A DNA stretch of 64,000 bases from Gammaproteobacteria bacterium. GTDB lineage: Bacteria; Pseudomonadota; Gammaproteobacteria; Eutrophobiales; Eutrophobiaceae. The DNA lies in NCBI GenBank assembly GCA_028279365.1, contig JANQNX010000010.1:369722-433721 (forward strand), written 5' to 3'. The notes beneath the pieces are model-generated. The model ran no database searches and had not been told where the DNA came from. It worked only from the letters and a program-made list of their open reading frames with translations. Position numbers and translations under genes: made by a program. This document shows, piece by piece, positions 62,470 through 64,000 of the stretch. How positions within the stretch are numbered: the first letter of the stretch is position 1; the number at the start of each line of letters is the position of its first letter.

Positions 62470-62745
62470 GCTCCATACTTTTTATTGACTAGCATTATTG
62501 ATAAGGTCGATAGATTAGCAAGGAAAAATTCACTAAAACAAATATGTGTTAATCATTAAACCTGATCGGGATCTACCAAGACAAATAGGTTTGCAGGTGA
62601 TTTTCGGAAATAGAACAGGCTAAAATGACCTAAGAATGTGAGTAATAAAATAGGAATTTTTCCTAATATTTAGTTGTTAACTCATTTTTTTTAATTTCTG
62701 AGGTACTATTTCCTAACAGTATTACTTTATCAATAATAATTAATC

Positions 62746-63489
62746 GTGTTTAAACTTCGCCATATAACCTTATTGACAATCAGCTCACTGACTTTAACTG
62801 CCTGCCAAGAGCATGAAGATTTCACTTACTATCCTTTAGCAAAAAAATTACGCTGGTATTACCAGACAAGCATGATTTATAAACGTCGTTCGATAGAGTC
62901 AAAACTGATCATTGAGAATCTTGGCAAAGAATCATATGACGGACAAACTGTTTTCACCAAACGTAATCACGCTGGGCAAAATACTTTTTTTTTCCAAACT
63001 AAAGATGCCATTTTGCGAAATACAGAAGAACCGAGCCTGGACAACATTGATAGTAGTAACGAAAACCATTTCATCTTACCGACCAATATTAAAACTGGTG
63101 ACGCATGGCAACTGGTTAGCCGCCCCTATGTAATGGAACACGCCCTTGAATATGAAGTCGCATTACAAACTTCAACACCGGGTCTTAAGTTATCAAAACC
63201 ACTGCAAATGGATTTTCAGATCGAATCAGTGAATGAAACGGTTGAGGTTCCAGCTGGTAGATTCAGTAACTGTATAAAGATAGTAGGAGCCGGAACATGC
63301 TACATGTCAGCATCGGGCGGTAATTTTAGTGGCAGTGTAGAAATCAACGTTGATCATAAAGATTGGTATTGTCCGGGTGTAGGTCTGACACGGACCGAAC
63401 GCACTGAAACCGACCCTAGCAAGATGATAGAAGCGGTAACGTATTTACTTGAACTTGAGGAAATAGTTGAGCCATCTAATTTCTGGTAA
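62746..63489 (+). CDS. Lipoprotein of unknown function
   Basis: The 247-residue protein has a GTG start, a signal peptide and lipobox LTAC near residue 18. A beta-rich domain of about 200 residues follows, in which ESVNETVEVPAGRFSNCIKIVG and DWYCPGVGLTRTE resemble the DUF3108-like secreted proteins. No function is assigned. The 276 bases upstream hold no gene. It ends before a strong bidirectional terminator. Confidence 0.65.
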   Translation: MFKLRHITLLTISSLTLTACQEHEDFTYYPLAKKLRWYYQTSMIYKRRSIESKLIIENLGKESYDGQTVFTKRNHAGQNTFFFQTKDAILRNTEEPSLDNIDSSNENHFILPTNIKTGDAWQLVSRPYVMEHALEYEVALQTSTPGLKLSKPLQMDFQIESVNETVEVPAGRFSNCIKIVGAGTCYMSASGGNFSGSVEINVDHKDWYCPGVGLTRTERTETDPSKMIEAVTYLLELEEIVEPSNFW

Positions 63490-63518
63490 TCCGCCTTATT
63501 ACTCTGAATAAAATGAAT

Positions 63519-63545
63519 AAAAAACCCCGGCAAAGCCGGGGTTTT
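63519..63545. terminator. Bidirectional terminator
   Basis: AAAACCCCGGC and GCCGGGGTTTT arms with an AAA loop lie between the convergent lipoprotein gene and the methanol dehydrogenase gene. Confidence 0.92.
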
Positions 63546-63570
63546 CAACAAACAAGTGTTTGTTAAGTGC

Positions 63571-64000
63571 TTACGGCAGAGCAAACACCATCAGGATACC
63601 TGCATTACGTGATGAGTTACGCAGTGCTCGGTAACCACCCACAGCACCCAGTGCCGCTTCATCAGGCGCAGCCGCTAAACCAGGGATAGCGACAACCGCG
63701 CCAGCCCAACCGCCGATACCTGAAAGGACACCCACGTATTGCTTGCCTTTATATCCCCATGAATGAAAGTTGCCAATGATGCCGGAAGGCGCTTTGAACT
63801 TCCAAAGCAGCTTACCCGTTTCTGCATCGACAGCTTTCGCATAGGCATCAAGTGTGCCATAGAACACGACATCACCTTTAGTCGTCAAGATTCCAGACCA
63901 AACAGACCACTGCTCAGGAATCGACCAGACGATCTTACCTTTGTCAGCGTCCCAGGCAATCATGTTACCCATGTTGTCCTTAGCAGCATTGTTGTTAGGA
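63571..64000 (-). CDS. PQQ-dependent methanol dehydrogenase large subunit, C-terminal part
   Basis: The open frame enters from the right edge (visible part starts [13 protein letters not shown]) and ends at 63571. It shows the quinoprotein propeller end: [33 protein letters not shown], then [25 protein letters not shown] and [20 protein letters not shown]. The GGWAG and ALGAVGGY blocks are typical of methanol dehydrogenases. It oxidises methanol in the periplasm. Whether it is MxaF (Ca) or XoxF (lanthanide) cannot be decided because the active-site half lies outside. Confidence 0.9.
   Translation of the reverse strand, partial: PNNNAAKDNMGNMIAWDADKGKIVWSIPEQWSVWSGILTTKGDVVFYGTLDAYAKAVDAETGKLLWKFKAPSGIIGNFHSWGYKGKQYVGVLSGIGGWAGAVVAIPGLAAAPDEAALGAVGGYRALRNSSRNAGILMVFALP

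Noticed and set aside
62560..62582. AACCTGATCGGGATCTACC, similar to the 3' part of a TPP riboswitch
   Set aside because: It lies on the plus strand, whereas the thiamine-binding gene is on the minus strand, and the CTGAGA half is missing.

Overview
The window looks like a stretch of chromosome from an aerobic, motile, methylotrophic gammaproteobacterium, probably related to Methylophaga. The evidence is a PQQ methanol dehydrogenase C-terminus at the right edge, typical gammaproteobacterial housekeeping genes (zapE, rplM-rpsI, oxyR, coq7, feoAB, uup, rnfC), an aldB/DUF779 aldehyde dehydrogenase pair, and a chemotaxis receptor with a sigma-28 type promoter. The genus is an inference from gene content; no rRNA gene is present.

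Layout. 1-11.9 kb: sulfite/nitrite reductase (cut by the left edge), ZapE, a zinc peptidase, a radical SAM protein, RmuC, a HAD phosphatase, OxyR, a Deg protease, Hsp20 with a near-perfect sigma-32 promoter, Coq7, and L13-S9. 11.9-13.7 kb: a tRNA-Gln(CTG) flanked by two repeat units whose ends copy the tRNA 3' end, then an iron-type locus with two Fur-box-like sites and three small proteins, two of which are paralogues. 13.7-29.4 kb: aldehyde dehydrogenase plus DUF779, FeoAB, a DUF4426 lipoprotein, RnfC without its partners, an SRPBCC-CBS fusion, nitroreductase, a MerR regulator, hydrolase, PilZ protein, dUTPase, Uup and an EamA transporter.

29.4-40.7 kb is the accessory region: about 20 small genes, all on the minus strand, separated by at least 15 attC-like recombination sites of different sequence and length. 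No integrase lies beside it, so it is a cluster of attC sites lacking integron-integrase (CALIN). Cassettes encode a ClbS/DfsB-like protein with a GNAT acetyltransferase, a methyltransferase with a VOC protein, a P-loop kinase, a UDG-family protein, ASCH, antibiotic-monooxygenase-like, DUF5946, DUF1801, NTF2-like, FAD-monooxygenase and DUF1905 proteins, and several proteins with no recognised family.

40.9-56.8 kb: YdjM-like membrane protein, fructosamine kinase with LMW phosphatase and DUF2288, an SRPBCC/GyrI-like fusion, an MCP, a NYN-domain protein, cytochrome c', a Rap1a/Tai-like protein, HopJ-family protein, a PLP enzyme, RNase D, a TesA-like esterase, and a protein kinase-HDOD fusion divergent from a membrane protein with an L7/L12-like tail. 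56.8-62.5 kb: a tight minus-strand operon (thiamine-binding MTH1187, DUF3429, DUF427, lipocalin, a frameshifted ICMT-type methyltransferase, VOC, exonuclease/GIY-YIG, a 44-residue DUF2256 protein, and an iron-sulfur cryptochrome/photolyase), which reads as a light and oxidative damage response. 62.7-64 kb: a lipoprotein and the methanol dehydrogenase end, separated by a bidirectional terminator.
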